This document shows, piece by piece, positions 9,317 through 21,400 of a stretch of 64,000 bases of DNA; the stretch's first letter is position 1; the number at the start of each line of letters is the position of its first letter. This DNA comes from Serilophus lunatus (Eukaryota; Chordata; Aves; Passeriformes; Eurylaimidae). The notes beneath the pieces were generated by a model, which saw only the letters and a program-made list of their open reading frames with translations, ran no database searches and was not told the DNA's origin. Made by a program: the position numbers and the translations under genes. The DNA is taken from assembly GCA_013399895.1 (NCBI GenBank), contig VXBA01006141.1, forward strand, positions 7,308-71,307, given 5' to 3'.

Positions 9317-12300
9317 AATTCAGTGCAATGATATGCAAGATATTCAGAATGCAAGTGGGTCTTCTTTGTATGCAGCATTATAGCACTCAGCAGAGACACA
9401 CTCAACTACTGGAAAGTGGAAATCAACTCTGGAAAATGAGGTAACAAAATATACTGCTCTTGCATAATTTGATTTCTCATCACTTCATACAAGCACAGGC
9501 AATGTTTACCAATATGATGCTGAAAGATGCAAATATTTGCTCCACAAACAATAGGTGGGCTCTTAAAGACCCTGTTTGAAGCCCTTGAAGTTATCTGATT
9601 AGGGCCTGTGTGCCCATAAAGGTGCAGAGATTAGAGACAGGGGTTGTAAATGTATTCATCATGAGAAAGGGGAAAGGGGTTGTGTTTGGGACATGATTAG
9701 CCAGTAATCAGTAAAGAACAAACTGATTATTAGCTGTTCAATTCTTGTCAGTCTTAGGGGATTTCATTCAGTGGCCTAATTAAACCAAGTTTGAAGTCCT
9801 CACATCTCCATTCAGTGGCAATTTTATTATAATATTCAGTTCTTTGCATGAGCTTTGCCTTCCCTCTCTTTAATCATATGTTTTGCAGTTGTGTAACACC
9901 TTCCTTGATTAGTTTCTGAACGGGATTAGCTTCTGATAACTGCATGGCTTATGAAAACAAACATCATGTGTAAAACAATCCAGATATTAGATTTTTTTAT
10001 CAACACTGGAATTTAAAAAAATTAACCAAAAAAGTATTTTAAATCAAGATTTTCATAAGATGGAAAAACAATTAGCTCTTAAAAAAGCTAAGAATTTCTA
10101 TATTATGAAGATTATGAAGTTGGTTGTGTTTTGGTGCTTTTTTTTTTTAATTGCTGGAATAGTCCACAAGCACTAATAGGTTTGGTTATCTCCAAGAAGA
10201 CAGCCACAAAGCTGAACTGAGAATCTCACCACTACAGCCCAGCTAGTGGACCAAGTAGTGCAAATAGACAAGCCTTAGGATAGCTGGCCTATCCCTTTTC
10301 CAGCAGAGGGCCTATGACACATGTATACAAAGTACTTATATAAAGATGGATAGGCTAGTTTGGATCTGGACTATTCTGATTTTTTTACTCATTGATAGAA
10401 CTTTTGATACTTAAAAGAAAATTTGGTATGTTTTTTCCCTCAATTATTCAGTATTTCTGCCTTGTTTGTACTTTCTGCTTGTTGATAGAATCTAGAAAAA
10501 GACAGATAAGAAATGAAGTGGTGCAGACATATGTGTAATCATGACAGGATGAAATGCTAGGAACTTGAAGACAGTATTTATGCTCTACTTATTGAATATC
10601 ATGAACCCTTTTACGCCAACTCAATATGTAGAAATGTAGAAGCAAAAAAGAAAGAATACCAAATCTTCCTTCTTGTGGAATCATAGGCAAGTTTTTTCAA
10701 TCAAGATGGTTGCTGCTGTTGAATGCATTGGGTTTTCTGCAATGGTATACTAGAAGTTGGGATGCGGAACATAAGCTATATATTCTAGCTTTCACAATTT
10801 AAAGAAAGTGAAAAGAGATTATAGTGAAGATGTTTGCATATGAATAAGTATTATTCTATGAAGTTATGTGGTCCAACAAAGAAACCCAACTTGTATGTTA
10901 GTCTAAAAGAGTACATTATGAGGATGGGAGCAACAGAAATTGAAAGCGCCACCTGCCAGAACTGTGAAAAAACACTGTAAAGACTTTTTTAGAATCGTGG
11001 AGATTTTGTTTTGGTTGGTTGGTTGTTTTATCCTGTGTTGGCATATTTTCCCCATTACTGTTCCACAATGTGCAATTCATTCACATCAGAGAATTTTTAA
11101 CGAAGGTTTTGAAGTGTAGTAACAGTTAATTAAATCTGAAAGCATTTCTGTAGTTAGCTGTTGTTGTAGTTGTCAGGGTTTTAGCAAAGAAATTAAGGAG
11201 CATGCTAAAGGCTGAATAGCAGATAAGTAGAGAGAAAAAGCCAAGAGTCCTGCCTTCCTTGACCCCACTTCATCCACTTTTTTTCTGCTCCATGTGTGAT
11301 TTCTGGGATGAAAATAACAACATTTACTTCAGAAAAAGATGTATAGGAGAATTAAATAATTTCAGCATGTGTGGAATGAAACTCATATATGACAGCATAT
11401 ATTTCCAAAGAGTGTAGGGACCATTTTCATTGATGTGGTGGTGATTAATGCTTTTCCTTTATGCTTTTATGATGATGTCCACAAATAATGCAGAAAACTG
11501 CAACCAATTTGATCGCTACCAGGCTTGCATTGTCAATCCATGCTAGTTTAGCTGACAGTGTTGGAGCAAGACTGAGAGTTGTTTATTTTAGCACAAACAA
11601 GCATATTTTAATTTTTTTACCTACTATGCCATGAAGCTTTGGCAGAACGAATAGACTCTCTATATGGACGTGATACAGATTTTCTCTTATTTCTTACTTT
11701 CTACCTGCTAATACTTAAATTGCTCATGACCTAAATTTTTGCCATATCCTTTAAAAAACAGGTTTGAGTGTTAAATTATTGTCAATTAAATTTTCTAACC
11801 TATTATTGTTATGAAAAAGAATCTAAAACATTTTGAGAAATAAAATCTTTCATACACTGAAAATCTGTATTGTTTGCAGTTCTTTTTGTACAGTGCATCA
11901 TTCTATGGACAAATTGATTGAATGTCATCTAACCCAAAGAATTGTTGGAGTAGATTCTTAGATGGTGTAAATCAGTGTTGCTCTTGCCCTTTCTTTTCTG
12001 CAGATTTAGCTGGAAATGGAGATGATTTGGAATGTTAATGTTGCTGCTTCTGGGAGGTTTATTGATTTTTTTCTACTTTAGTTTTTTAAAAAAAGGAAAT
12101 GAAAACTATTTGTCAGTAGAAGAAGACAGTAAGAAGAGAAGACCCTCAGCCTTCATTTGGACTCTCAGACTGAATAACTTTAGTTACTGGTCATGCACTG
12201 AAAAACAAAACAAAAAAAAGGAAGGAGCTATTGGTCTTGTAAGAGGAGTAATATTCAATCATCACAAAGGCCCCTGTGAAACCATTTAAACAACTTTATT

Positions 12301-13213
12301 GATTTTTCCCTGGTTGGCAGTGTTTAATTCTAACAACTCCCAAGGAGTACAAGCATCACTGCAGGCAAATTATCAAGTATTCTGGCCTCTATCACTCTTT
12401 GACCACCACTGATACAATTGCAAGTGACAAAAATGAGCATTTCTCCTCTTTTAGTCTCTGCATTGTCCTACGTTAAGCTAACAAAGACAGTAAAGTGCAA
12501 AGTGAAGTCAGAATCTCTGACCTTAACTTATAGTATCGAGAAGAATATAAATGCCCTGTGTGCATACTTTTCTCACCAGTTACTGCCAGAAAGATAAATA
12601 ATTTTTTAAGGAGTCTGAGGCTGCCTTTATGAAATACATCCATGAATTACAATCCATGGCAATTCCTCATTAACATTTGGAAAGGACGCATCTGGTCCCC
12701 TGTACATACACAAACATCATTCAAACTAAGTACTGAGTAAGCAGTAGATCTGCTACAGAAAATGTTAGTCTGCCTAACAATTTATACGAGCAAGTATAGT
12801 AAATAGAAAGTCCTGGGAACAAGCAAGGTTGCTCTATGCCTCAGTGGATACATTATGGGTCTATTACTTCAAGCTGATTGCAACTAGGAACTTCTTTTCC
12901 CCCTCATTCAGCAAAGACCAGTGCAGTGAGAATTTGCTTTTTTGTACAGAAAAATATCTATTATTTTCTCCCAGCAGGCAGCTGGGAGCTGCGATGCTCT
13001 ACAGATGCGTCTTATTTGGATATATCTCGCCTGTTCTTCTAGCCATGGACTCTGGATGGACTCTGGGTACTAAGTTTCCTGAATTTCTTTTAGGTTAGGG
13101 TAGTCTCGCAGTTAAATTTTTAAGGACTCTTTCCTTCTAATATAGTACCCAGCAGAAAGATTTTGTACCTTAAAGAGCCAACTGACTCCAATTTGACATT
13201 AACTTTTCCAAAG
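9317..13213. other. AT-rich non-coding stretch
   Basis: No gene is supported. It includes a candidate conserved block at 9660-9990 and a short GGTT-rich tract at about 11003-11029. Frames at 12032-12289 and 12829-13098 on the plus strand have no recognisable features. The first starts with a Leu-rich run encoded by TTG/CTG sequence and then becomes Lys-rich and random-looking. Confidence 0.55.
9660..9990. promoter_or_regulatory. candidate conserved non-coding element, homeodomain-site-rich
   Basis: This block has an unusually high density of homeodomain-type cores and few simple repeats. Examples are gattagccagtaatcag, ctgattattagctgttcaat, ggcctaattaaacc and gggattagcttctgat, the last with a GGATTA core as bound by OTX/PITX-type factors. 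Such clustering in a gene-poor region resembles vertebrate developmental enhancers. I cannot test conservation, so this is a guess from motif density only. Confidence 0.2.
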
Positions 13214-13309
13214 ACTAAAAAAACAAAACAAAACAAACTCACAAACAAAAAAACCCAAACCAAAATAAAACAAAATAACTCCAAACCCCTAAAAAACCCC
13301 AAACAACAC
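13214..13309. repeat. A/C-rich low-complexity tract (AAAACC-like)
   Basis: Nearly all bases on the plus strand are A or C, with motifs such as aaacaaaacaaaac, aaacccaaacc and aaaaaacccc. The minus-strand frame at 13120-13302 is the translation of this tract (Phe/Leu/Val-rich) and is not a gene. Confidence 0.85.
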
Positions 13310-13887
13310 TACAGAGACATTTGAAGGACAAAAAAATTATACTAGAATAGAAAATGGACTTGAAAGAAACATACATGGCTGCCAAACATGCCTCTGTAAA
13401 AAGCAGTACACATTACACAACATAGGATATCTAATGAGTGGAAAGTCACAGAACCCTTTTGAGCCTTAAATCTTGAAAAGATGAGGACAGATGAAGGAGG
13501 GAATTATTATGACGAGAAAATGGTTGCCTGTAAGAATAATATGAATTTTATTTCTTGTATAAGAAAGACGAAAAGAAGAGTGGATTGTATGGTTTAAAGA
13601 GAGACTGCTGAAATAAAGTTATAAAATCTGCTTGTGAAATGGAAAAAGGAAACAAATAACAAAAGATTATAATCAGTTAGGATGTATTAAGTGTAAAAAT
13701 AAAAAACTCAGCAAATATACTAAATAAGCATCATACCTGAAGGGACAAGAGAAGCATATGAAGCTGCTTATAAAAACATTAGAGCATGACAGAATTAACA
13801 GAGGTATTTGAAAGTGGATGAGGAAAAGAATTCCACTATAAATTGCATCTTTCAGAAAAGAGGTGGGGTTTTTTTTGTGAAAAACCT
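13310..13887. other. AT-rich non-coding stretch
   Basis: A-rich unique sequence with nothing recognisable. It runs into the CR1 copy that begins near 13888. Confidence 0.55.
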
Positions 13888-14383
13888 CAAATATTGTATT
13901 CAGTTTTTGTCACAATATAAGAATGATATTAAGTTTACAGAATGTTTAAAGGAAGGCAACAAAGAGGGTGAAGGGATTTGAGGGGAAGCTGTATAAGGCT
14001 GAGGTCACTTGATCTGTTCAGCCTGGAGAAGAGGAGACTGAGGGGAGACCTCATTCCAGTTACAACTTCCTTGTGAGGGGAAAAGGAGGGGCAGGCACTG
14101 ATCTCTTCTCTATGGTGACCAGTGGCAGGTTTTTAAGGAATGGCCTGAAGTTGTGTCAGGGGAGGTTGTTTGGATATTAGAAAAAGGTTCTTCAGCCAGA
14201 GGATGGTTTGGCACAGGAACAGGCTCTCCAGGGAGCCCCTGGTCACAACACCAGCCCTGACTGGTTTTGAGAAGCATTTGGATTATACTCTCAGGCACAT
14301 GGTGTGAGTCTTGGGGATGGTGCTGTGCAGGGAAAAAGGTTACACTCAATAATCCTTGCAGGCCCCTTCCATCTTAGTAATTG
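13888..14383 (+). mobile_element. CR1 LINE, 3' fragment
   Basis: This is a plus-strand CR1 copy covering the end of ORF2 and the 3' UTR. Family landmarks in order are aagaatgatattaag, ggcaacaaagagggtgaag, ttcagcctggagaagaggag, ggggaggttgtttggatatt and agggagcccctgg. The 3' end near 14380 lacks a clear terminal repeat. It is full of stops and indels and about 500 bp long. It belongs to the same CR1 subgroup as the 2428-5345 copy, judging by the shared 3' portion (ctcaggcacatggtgtgagtc). Confidence 0.9.
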
Positions 14384-15328
14384 GGGCAGCATATAATATA
14401 CATATTGATGAATAAAGAGGGAGGCAGTTGGAAAATATGAACACATACAAATGAAATTTATTTTGTATATTTTCTGTATGTTCACCTACCGTCTAAGACA
14501 GCTTTGTAGCACACTTTGCCATTCAAAGAGCTACTGTTATTGAAAAGTTCTGGAAGGAAAACCATGGAGAATGGAACAGAAAAGAAAGTCGGTCTACTCT
14601 AAAAATGGGGAAAAATTATTTTGGCATTAGTTTTCATAATAAGCCAAATTCTAGTAATACTTAGAATAGACTTTATCATGTCTGTTGAAGATACTGGGGC
14701 TGCAAGCTAAAGCAGAAATTAGAGAATAAACCTTAAATGTGATGATATAACACCAAGTTACTAGATAAAAGCAATTCCGAGCTAAAAAAGCCTGAAGTTT
14801 GAATGTGAGAGTAAAGAAGATATAATTGACTCCACAATTAGAAAAAATTATACCCTAAATAAGTCTGAGTTCTGGAAAACGTCTTAGAAGCTATCACTTC
14901 CTCTTTCTAAATAATTTCATCATTATTTCCACCCTAACACCTTTTATTTGCAAAATTTATCATGTAGTCTCATCAGTGTTTTATTTTTTTATTCTTTGGT
15001 ACTTGCACATTTAAGTAACAAGATCATAGTATAATCTTGCTAATTTACACCTATAATGAGAGATCCTGCTACTTAATGTATTTTTTGAATGAGCAAACAT
15101 GTCAAGAGACACTCAACTCCAAGAACTACTCTATTAATTGCAATTAGATTAATTCTAATTATTTATCTTGATTCTTCAAAATTTGGTAGTAAATGCACAG
15201 TATTATTCACACAAATGTAAAAATAATTACATCTGTTGAGATTTCTATTTATTTGATTTGTATCTCTCAATGATAGAAGTGAACTCGTTTCAGAAATGTG
15301 ACTTAAAATTTGACATTAGGTGACATTG
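14384..15328. other. AT-rich non-coding stretch
   Basis: No open frame, repeat or RNA that I can recognise lies between the CR1 copy and the SINE. Confidence 0.55.
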
Positions 15329-15478
15329 ACCCTGAGATTAGCTCAATTAGTTAGAGCACGATGGTAATAACACCAAGGTTGTAGGTAGGTTCAATCCCTG
15401 TGGGCCATTTACTTAAGAATTGGACTTGATGATCCTTGTGGGTCTCCTTCTAATTCAGAATATTCTGTGATTCTGTAA
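15329..15478 (+). mobile_element. tRNA-Ile-derived SINE with CR1 tail (TguSINE1-like)
   Basis: The head (about 15329-15407) follows tRNA-Ile with anticodon AAT. The A-box region reads ttagctcaattagttagagc, the anticodon region gtaataacaccaagg, the B box ggttcaatccc (TTCGA changed to TTCAA, a CpG decay), and the 3' acceptor strand gggcca. The tail (about 15408-15478) reads ttggacttgatgatccttg and ends in attctgtgattctgtaa, the CR1 3' end. This head-plus-tail architecture is that of the passerine SINE known from zebra finch as TguSINE1, which borrows CR1 reverse transcriptase through its tail. The tRNA part has lost base pairs and is not a working tRNA gene. The subfamily name is from memory. 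Confidence 0.88.
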
Positions 15479-17048
15479 TAAGAGAAAAGCCTAAAATTCT
15501 CTTAAGAACGGTATTGAAGATACTTCAAAAAACTCCGAAATCTCAATTTTAACTTTCAGGTTCTTTTCAAGACAGAGAAATGTTAAGACTTTCTTTCTTA
15601 GATTGATTCATGCACTTTCATAGAACCAAGCCCAGCTGGAAACGTAGACTTGGCTTTCTGAAGTATGTAGCTGATGAAGGATAGCTAAGCTATATATTGT
15701 ATTTATTTTAAATGTTGTAATTCTCAATCCCTATGGAATTCTCTATTTTTTTCTGTGACTCCATGTATAAACATTATAAAGATATTGATTTTTTCGATAC
15801 ATCTAGCATAGCTACAGAAAATTAATATAAAGATAGCAAAAATCTGAGAAAGAATAAGTCACATAAAGAGAACAAAGTCATGAACACCTTAAAGACAAAA
15901 AGGAAATCGACATGCATAAGAAAAATTACTTGCTGTCAAAAGAAATAGACATAAAATATTTATGATACTTCTTTGTGGAAGATTTTAAGTAGATTTGTTA
16001 AAAAATTATAGTATTTTGTGGTTAACTATTCTGCAGAATTAAGTATACTTACATTTCTTTTCATAGATGGGCACTCCAAGGGCTAGGCTGTTGGGAAATT
16101 TTGTCTAAGCAAAAGGCAATTATGCTTCCTAAATTAAGGATTTCTGCTCAAGAAATATGGAAGTTCAATAATGGAATCTGGACACACTGGTTTCAGGATA
16201 AATGGTAGAAATAAGCTGAAAGCACCTGTTCTGTTTTCTGCTGTTGCCACAGCTGCACCACATTCTATTACTTCATTATGGAAAGCATTTAGGCAGAAGA
16301 GCTCAAGAATGATCTGGCCATTTGTAAAGGAAGTGTATTTATATCCTCCCATCTCTCAGCTTTGATCTTTCCCTCCAGGGTCTATTACTGTAATGTGCTT
16401 TATTTGGAGTTACCCTTGAAAACCACTTACAGATTGCAACTCATGTTGAATGCAGAAGCATGACTGCTCAAGGACCTTTTCCTTGCAGGACTCATACAAA
16501 CTTAACTGTCTGCCTATTATTCAAGATGTGCGTTCAAGGTATTATTTTAAGTGTTAGAGTCTTACAGTATCTCCTTCATTGTGACCCCAACTTTAAAACA
16601 AGTGAAGATTGGAATTTCTAACAGCCCAGCAAGAGTATCTTTTCTAATAAGTTCAACTTTCTTTTCAGCAGAAATGAGAAAACAGAAGATTTTATTGCCT
16701 GTATTCTTCAGTGAACCATAAAAAGCTTAACTAGATCTATGACATATGAAAAGTCTTTAGTGGAGCCAGGGAAAAAATTTCCCCATTCTAAGAAATCCAT
16801 AGCTTTCCCAAAAAAGCCCTAAGTATATTTCTAGCCGTACAGGAACAAGACATTAAGAATTAGGAAAAACAGAAGGCTCTAGTGAGGTATAGAAAAAACC
16901 CTAAGATTACCTTCCATCTCAGAAGAGCTTGGCAGAAAAGAGCACAGAAGTCGCTGCAGGTTCTTTGAACCCCACTAACATTCTAGCCAAGTTCCTCATA
17001 TTTAGGAAAGCAATTTTCCCTCTCTTCAGGTGTTGGTATGCATCTTAG
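15479..17048. other. AT-rich non-coding stretch
   Basis: Nothing gene-like is supported. The overlapping frames at 16134-16352 (-) and 16171-16365 (+) are mutual shadows without family features. Confidence 0.55.
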
Positions 17049-17084
17049 GTTAGGTTTTTTTCCATTCTAAATTCCAAACCTAAC
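17049..17084. repeat. 9-bp inverted repeat
   Basis: gttaggttt at 17049-17057 pairs perfectly with aaacctaac at 17076-17084 across an 18-base loop. It could form a small hairpin. No terminator or miRNA role is implied, since the stem is too short. Confidence 0.6.
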
Positions 17085-17150
17085 TTCAGGATCCCTCTTC
17101 ACCATATACCTAACTATCTCTACCACCACATACCTATTCATGCCCATCTG

Positions 17151-17230
17151 TAACACCACCACTGCCACACACCCACCAAAACCAAACCAAACAAGGAAAA
17201 AACCCAAGCAACCAAACCCCAAACAAAACC
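17151..17230. repeat. A/C-rich low-complexity tract
   Basis: A plus-strand A/C tract with ccaccaaaaccaaaccaaac-type motifs. The minus-strand frames at 17067-17378 and 17138-17320 are its translation and are not genes. Confidence 0.8.
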
Positions 17231-17337
17231 AGCCTGACAAGTCACAAGTGTTACTTTTAATGGCATACACAGGTCCAATATTTTGGTCAGAAGTAGGAGA
17301 CCTATATGTCCTGTGAGCATGGGTTAAGGATTTTGAG

Positions 17338-17708
17338 TTTACCAAGAAAAATAGACTAAGTGGTGACCTTATTGCCATCTACAACTTTTTGAGAGGGCAA
17401 GTGAAGAGGTAGGTGCTTCTCTCTGGTATCCAGTGATTATATGGATTGGTATGGTTAAAACTGTGTCAGGAGAAATTCAGACTTGATATCAGAAAGCATT
17501 TTTTTACTGAGAGACAATAAAAGATTGTTTGTATACTGGCACAGGTTTCGTAGACACCCCAAGCTTGTCAGTGTTTAAGAAACATTTAGACAATGCCCTT
17601 AGCAATATACTTTAACTTTTGGTCAGCCCAGAAGTAGTCAAGCAGTTGAACCAGATGATCATTGTAGGTCCATTCTAAGTGAACTATTCTATTCTATTCT
17701 GTTCTATT
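17338..17708 (+). mobile_element. CR1 LINE, degenerate 3' fragment
   Basis: A plus-strand CR1 copy, more diverged than its neighbours. Recognisable stretches are gactaagtggtgaccttattg, gacttgatatcagaaagc, gtcagtgtttaagaaacattt and ttgaaccagatgatcattgtagg. It ends in a (TTCTA)n-like terminal repeat, ttctattctattctgttcta, at 17687-17706. There is no open frame. Confidence 0.85.
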
Positions 17709-17724
17709 ATACTCAATAGTCTGG

Positions 17725-17886
17725 ACTGACAAAAAAAACCCCAAACCAAACCAAACTAAAATGAAAACCAAAACCAACCAAACAAAAAAAAAAACAAACA
17801 AANNNNNNNNNNNNNNNNNNNNNNNNNNNNNNNNNNNNNNNNNNNNNNNNNNNNNNNNNNNNNNNNNNNNNNNNNACCAAACCAGG
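17725..17886. repeat. A/C-rich low-complexity tract interrupted by an assembly gap
   Basis: aaaccccaaaccaaacc-type sequence lies on both sides of a run of 73 Ns (17803-17875). It follows directly on the 3' end of a CR1 copy. The gap probably reflects failure to sequence or assemble more of the same low-complexity repeat. The two minus-strand frames across it (17694-17900, 17713-17973) are artefacts. Confidence 0.85.
17803..17875. other. assembly gap (73 N)
   Basis: A run of undetermined bases inside the A/C-rich tract. Confidence 0.99.
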
Positions 17887-18021
17887 CAGAATGATAGCAT
17901 AAGTAAAATTTAGAAAGAATAGGAAGTCGTGCTTGTTTTGGATCCTTAAAAATTTGTAAAGGAAAGGATACAAATTAAAGCTCTACTTAAGGCAGATTCA
18001 AATGTTATAGTTTAAGAAAGA

Positions 18022-18479
18022 TGTCGAGATGCTTGAACACGTCCAGAGAAGGGCAATGAGGATGGTGAAGGGGCTGGAGCACAAGCCCTGTGAAGAGTGG
18101 CTGAGGGAGCTGGGGTTGTTTAGCCTGGAGAAGAGGAGGCTCAGAGAGGACTTTATTGCTCTCTACAGATACCTGAAAGGAGGTTGTAGTCAGGCGGGGG
18201 TTGGTCTCTTCTCTCAGGCAACTGTATCAAGCTCCATCAGGGGAGGTTTAGGCTCCATATAAGGAAAAGATTTTTCACTGATAGGGTGGTTCGTCATTGG
18301 AATGGGCTGCCCAGGGAGGTGCTGGAGTTATTGTCCCTGGAAGTGTTTAAGAGAAGACTGGATGATGCACTTAGTGTCATGGTTTAGATGATAGGTTGAT
18401 GCTGGGATATGGGTTGGACTTGATGATCTCAAAGGTCTCTTCCAACCTTGGATACTGTGATACTGTATACTGTAATACC
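18022..18479 (+). mobile_element. CR1 LINE, 3' fragment
   Basis: This is a well-preserved plus-strand CR1 3' portion. It runs from the ORF2 C-terminus (cttgaacacgtccagagaag, gagctggggttgtttagcctg) through gggctgcccagggaggtgctgg to the 3' UTR (gggttggacttgatgatctc, tcttccaaccttggata). It ends in a decayed terminal repeat, actgtgatactgtatactg, near 18456-18474. It looks younger than the other plus-strand copies. Confidence 0.93.
18029..18262 (+). pseudogene. CR1 ORF2 C-terminal remnant
   Basis: These 77 codons match the C-terminal part of CR1 ORF2, with [40 protein letters not shown] and RYLKGG visible. In intact elements this region follows the RT thumb. Here the frame is broken after SSSIRGG, and everything upstream is absent because the copy is 5'-truncated. 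The Met is internal, so there is no reason to expect expression. Confidence 0.88.
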
Positions 18480-21400
18480 TCAGAGACAGATGAATTCCCT
18501 TAGACTGTAAGTTATATGAAAAATTAGTTTGGTATGGACCAGGGGAGGGCTTTTTTAGAAAGTGTGTAGAACTCAGTCCATCAGAAAAATGAATGATTAT
18601 TTGAATTTCCCTTTAAAAGTTAAGCACCCATGTCTTTGTAATGATGATGATTTGACAGCTAGTTAAGAAGCTTCTGCTTGTTAGTGTTCAGACAATTTCT
18701 ATGTTCAGATAGAGTCAGTAATTTCTAAAATTTATTCAGAAAGCTTCATGAGCTGTGACAGAGTTGCTGAGCATGATCTCTTTGAAAGATGCTTTGCCTT
18801 CAGTGTTGAAAACTCTTATTAAAGTTTATGAAAAGGGAATATCAAAGGCACATGTATACATAATTTACAACTTTCCTGAATCCACATATAAAGTCCCTGA
18901 GACAAATACACAGCCCTCTGTGCAATGTCACCATGATGTTATTGTCATCGCCACTGAGTCATCATCCACACCTCATCACAGGAAGAGCCTCAAGTATGTT
19001 TGTATTTCCTTCTAAAGCCCTGTCACAGCAGGGTATTAGGCATTACTGTGTTTTCTAGGACCTATTGCAATGTCACCTCCTTCAGGATTCTTATAAAATG
19101 AAAACAGCAAATAGTTACTGTCCCAAGAGAAAGATCCCTTATTGAATTCCAAAGTACAACAATAATAAATTTTGCATTGTCAGTTCAGAGTCCTTTTAAT
19201 TTTGAAATATTTTTCTTATTCTCTATACTAGTGCACCCTAATTCTATATATATATAATTCAAATGTTTATTTTTTTAAGCAGACTGATAATTACTCAAAT
19301 AAGTAAATAAAAAGCCTGAAGTGCACACTACAACATTTCTAGGTAAGTTATTGATTGGCAAAATACAAATATTTCTTCTTTGAAAATGCAAGTGTTGTAA
19401 CTCTCCACGAAATTGGTGGTGGACAGCTGGTAGTAATAGCTATGTTGATTATAGGTGACCGTTACATTAAATTTAAAGATTTTACTTATTTTCAAAAATA
19501 TTATTGACTAATATGAACATATCTCTGCAAAGTTGGATTTTTTGGACCCATAATGAAGAACCTAATACTATTTTCCCTGTTTAAAGTGAAATCCTACTGC
19601 TGGTGCCAGACTTGCTGTACTGGGCCTAACTGCTCAACCCATTCGAGACTTTTCACACACATGTTGCAGCACTGTGCATGGTGCATGATACAATTACATT
19701 TTAGAACTGCAAGTATGAGTTTTCATCAAGAGAAGCATAGAGAAAGGGTGAAACTCCAGAAAGGTGGAGAGAGTATGTCATTAAAGAAACAACTTGATGT
19801 GCATATTTGAAAGTTATTGCTTTACCTCATTTGTTTGCCCTGATTTCCTCACTATACAAAGCTGTTTGTGCATCTGCATTCCTATATTTAGGACCGTAAG
19901 TGTTGCCTTGACTAGCCTTTGGCATGCTGTTAGTGAAAAACAAGCACATGAGAATAACATAGCCGCACAGCACTACTTGCAGTTCATCCTAAGATTTACC
20001 ATGTTAGCAGTGAGAAAACTCTACCTAGATGACACATTACATCTCTGCCGACATTATATACAGTTTATCATCTGAGAGGTTTTTAGCTCCACATCTTGTC
20101 TCACTTCAGCTAATTAAATCTGCCTTTCAGCAGGGCTTAGCTGCTATACACTAATGCTACACCCCTTCTCAAACATGCTTCATCCATGTTAGCTTTGGAA
20201 TATCTGTGCCTTCATAACTGTATGTCCTGCTGACATAGACTTTTTAAATGATGTTGATATTGAACTGTACAGATGTCAGTTCTGCCTTCCTGCCGTGAAA
20301 TACACCCTTTTTCTACTCCTAGGTGCTTCATTCAGCACTTCACTTGACAATTCTCAAGTTTAATACACTCAGTGTTACAGCTGGGGAAAACTGATTTCAA
20401 TTTTATGCTCTTAGGAGCATTTACTACTGATCTCTTTGCTTTAGTGAGAACAGAACTGAGGTTCAGATGTCAGCATTGCACTTCGCAACTACCAAATTTC
20501 ATAATCCAGCAGAAGCAAGAATCTCCTAAGAGGAGAATGACATCACTGGGGTCATACACTAAGACAGTAATAGTGTTCTAATTAAGTCTAACTGCTTCAG
20601 TGTCCACAGTTACAGGCCTTCTCCATATCATCCTGCTATTATTCACTGCCCCATTATAGTGCCTCACAACTCATCCCTTCAGTGAGTCTTTCAGAAGTTA
20701 TAACTGAGGTATCTCAATGTGCCCAGAAGAGGGTTATAAAATTCACTGCTTCTTACAAAGTTTTCACATTGTTTTATCTTCTTTCATTCATTTTGCTGTT
20801 TCTCACAATGCAATTCATCCCAGTTAGAAACCTGTTAGCTCTGTGGGTGTTGTACGTGAGCAATGATCATGCAAGCAGGCCATATGGGCCCCATCTGCTT
20901 CCAAGGAAGTAAAGACAGTTTGACCATTGACTTCAAAGGTAACAAAACCAAGTCCTTCATCATCAGAACTCACAAAATTTCCTAAATAGGCAGCAGGTGC
21001 ACAGGAAGACAGAGAGGCAAAGTAGGGCTCTCCAGAGTTACCTGCAGGGTCAGTGAGAGTGTGTCAGTCCAGTGTTTTATTGGTGCTTATTCTCCAGCAC
21101 TTGCTATTACTTTTATTAAACACTATCAATTTCATGCATATTTTTTTTATCAAGTCATGCTCCACTTTTGTTATTGTCTTTTTTTTTTTTTTTTATCTAT
21201 TTACCTCCTAGTATGCCACTGAAAAACACCATTCAGATTTAATTTATGGTTCCTGACTGACTTTCATAACTTGCTTACAGTGAAAGAGTTATACTGAGAT
21301 CCTGATCAAATGACTGAAAACTGTCCTGGAAGTTGCTTTTTTCCTCTGTTAATTTTTTTCTTAAAAAATAAAAATCTATTTGTTTTTACATTTTACGTTA

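Noticed and set aside
9220..9444. 74-codon frame with VTSQ repeats, or a short CRISPR-like array
   Set aside because: The repeats are a 24-bp minisatellite with units directly abutting. There are no unique spacers, and the sequence is a vertebrate genome.
15329..15407. functional tRNA-Ile gene
   Set aside because: It is fused to a CR1 tail, has box and stem mismatches and lacks a Pol III T-run right after the acceptor strand. It is a SINE head.
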